DNA of 24,886 nt from Treponema sp. (GTDB lineage: Bacteria > Spirochaetota > Spirochaetia > Treponematales > Treponemataceae). Under the pieces are notes generated by a model, which was given only the letters and a program-made list of their open reading frames with translations, did no database searches and had not been told where the DNA came from. Numbering within the stretch: position 1 is the stretch's first letter; the number at the start of each line of letters is the position of its first letter. Shown piece by piece: positions 23,924 to 24,886 of the stretch. Location of the stretch: NCBI GenBank assembly GCA_017963165.1, contig JAGCTZ010000112.1, forward strand, positions 1 through 24,886, written 5' to 3'. The translations under genes and the position numbers were made by a program.

Positions 23924-24823
23924 GTGATAATTTTTGATAAGGTAAACAAGTTTATTCTCCACGAAGTTGATCTCCATGTTCCGGAAGGAATTACGCTTGG
24001 AATAATCGGGGCGTCAGGAGCCGGCAAAACAACTTTTTTAAAACTGATTTCAGGGCTTCTTAAACCACAGAGCGGCACAGTCAATACTTTACGAAAGAAT
24101 CCTGTTAGCAACAGCAAACAAATTGCCTCAAGAGTTTCGGTGCTTTTTGCAGATATCCCGGTTTTTGATGACAGCCTTTCTATTCTGGATAATCTTGATG
24201 AATTAAGATTGATTTATGGAATTAAAAAAACTGAGTTTGAAAACCAGCTGGAAAAACTTTCAAAGCTTCTGGATTTTTCGGACATATTGCATTCAAAACT
24301 GAAAAGCTTATCTCTTGGTCAGAAAAGGCGCGCAGAGCTTGGACTTACATTCCTGCGCGATGCCGATTTGTATTTATTTGATGAACCGTGCCTAGGTCTG
24401 GACCAGAACGGAAAAGCTGCTTTTTATAAGCTTGTGCAAGAAAAGAAACGCACCGGAAAAACTATTTTATTTAGTTCTCACTCTATTGAAGATATTGCGA
24501 CAGTTTCAGACAGAGTTCTTGTTCTTAATAAAGGAAACGTAAGATTTTACGGTTCAAAAGAAGAGCTGTATAAACGTCTGGCGCCGGTAGAAAAAATAAA
24601 CCTTGAATTGGACGGAAGCTTTCCTGATATTTCTGATCTAGAGGTGGAACATTATGATTTTGAAAACGGAAAAATGACAGTCCTTTTTAATTCAAATCAT
24701 GTTTCATCAAAGGAAGTGCTGGAAAGAATCTGCACAACAGCAAGGATAAAATCAGTTTCGGTAAAAAAGGCAGGTCTTGCCGAAAGTATAAAAAGTTTTG
24801 ACTCAGGGAGGAAAGAAGCGTGA
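23924..24823 (+). CDS. ABC transporter ATP-binding protein, 299 aa
   Basis: The product has Walker A GASGAGKTT (about 29-37), signature LSLGQKRRAEL, Walker B DLYLFDEPCLGLD and the switch FSSHSIED. The C-terminal ~80 residues form an extra domain as in DrrA/CcmA-type ATPases of ABC-2 exporters. It starts at a GTG (23924) with AGAGG upstream. The next ABC gene overlaps its stop by 4 bases. The transporter partner proteins lie outside the window. Confidence 0.92.
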   Translation: MIIFDKVNKFILHEVDLHVPEGITLGIIGASGAGKTTFLKLISGLLKPQSGTVNTLRKNPVSNSKQIASRVSVLFADIPVFDDSLSILDNLDELRLIYGIKKTEFENQLEKLSKLLDFSDILHSKLKSLSLGQKRRAELGLTFLRDADLYLFDEPCLGLDQNGKAAFYKLVQEKKRTGKTILFSSHSIEDIATVSDRVLVLNKGNVRFYGSKEELYKRLAPVEKINLELDGSFPDISDLEVEHYDFENGKMTVLFNSNHVSSKEVLERICTTARIKSVSVKKAGLAESIKSFDSGRKEA

Positions 24824-24886
24824 GTTTTATTGAAGTAAAAAACATTTCAAAGGAATTTAAAGTAAACAAAAGAAGTGCGGGCATCC
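24820..24886 (+). CDS. ABC transporter ATP-binding protein, 3' end outside window
   Basis: A GTG at 24820 overlaps the previous stop (GTGA) and has GGGAGG upstream. The visible 22 codons read MSFIEVKNISKEFKVNKRSAG, the usual start of an ABC ATPase. FKVxKR is seen in the ABC-2 group of COG4586 type; this assignment is inferred from few residues. Two ATPase genes in a row suggest a heteromeric exporter. Confidence 0.7.
   Translation, partial: MSFIEVKNISKEFKVNKRSAGI

Noticed and set aside
1..24886. Integrase, transposase, tRNA attachment site or IS ends bounding the island
   Set aside because: None could be found; the island is recognised by gene content and base composition only.

Overview
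The window most likely comes from a host-associated spirochaete close to the rumen/gut Treponema group. This is inferred from gene content and style: a moderately AT-rich genome, a GH10 xylanase operon, LytTR/GHKL and MacB-type systems, and GC-rich palindromic filler between and inside genes. No rRNA or marker gene is present, so the assignment is provisional.

Left part, 1-13190, all genes on the minus strand: an accessory defence-type island built around a type I restriction-modification system. Reading in the direction of transcription it holds hsdR, then after a 189-bp gap with its own promoter and operator, a tightly packed unit: XRE repressor, ImmA/IrrE-type metallopeptidase, PIN-like nuclease, hsdS and a very AT-rich 1227-residue membrane P-loop NTPase (YobI/KAP type). 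After a GC-rich hairpin spacer come rhuM, a 445-residue orphan and an AlbA_2/Schlafen-type ATP-binding protein cut by the window edge. No hsdM is present. The spacers, the hsdS linker, hsdR and the neighbouring ABC permease all carry short palindromic repeats, several of them translated in frame.

Middle part, 13282-18245, minus strand: a response regulator, histidine kinase, ABC ATPase and MacB/FtsX-type permease in one cluster. An 11-bp-spaced direct repeat sits between the kinase and ABC genes, a likely binding site for the OmpR-type regulator.

Right part, 18375-24886, plus strand: a carbohydrate cluster (cytosolic GH10 xylanase, Gfo/Idh/MocA oxidoreductase, xylose-isomerase-like TIM-barrel protein, FMN-dependent alpha-hydroxy-acid-oxidase-like protein). 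It is followed by a LytTR response regulator, a soluble GHKL kinase, and two ABC ATPase genes, the last cut by the window edge. A pair of LytTR-type half-sites with exactly 12 bp between them lies upstream of a plausible promoter for the ABC genes, linking the two-component pair to the transporter.

Most interesting: the composite RM operon with an XRE-IrrE-PIN module and a KAP-like NTPase, and the spread of palindromic repeats into coding sequence, supported by compensatory base changes between copies.
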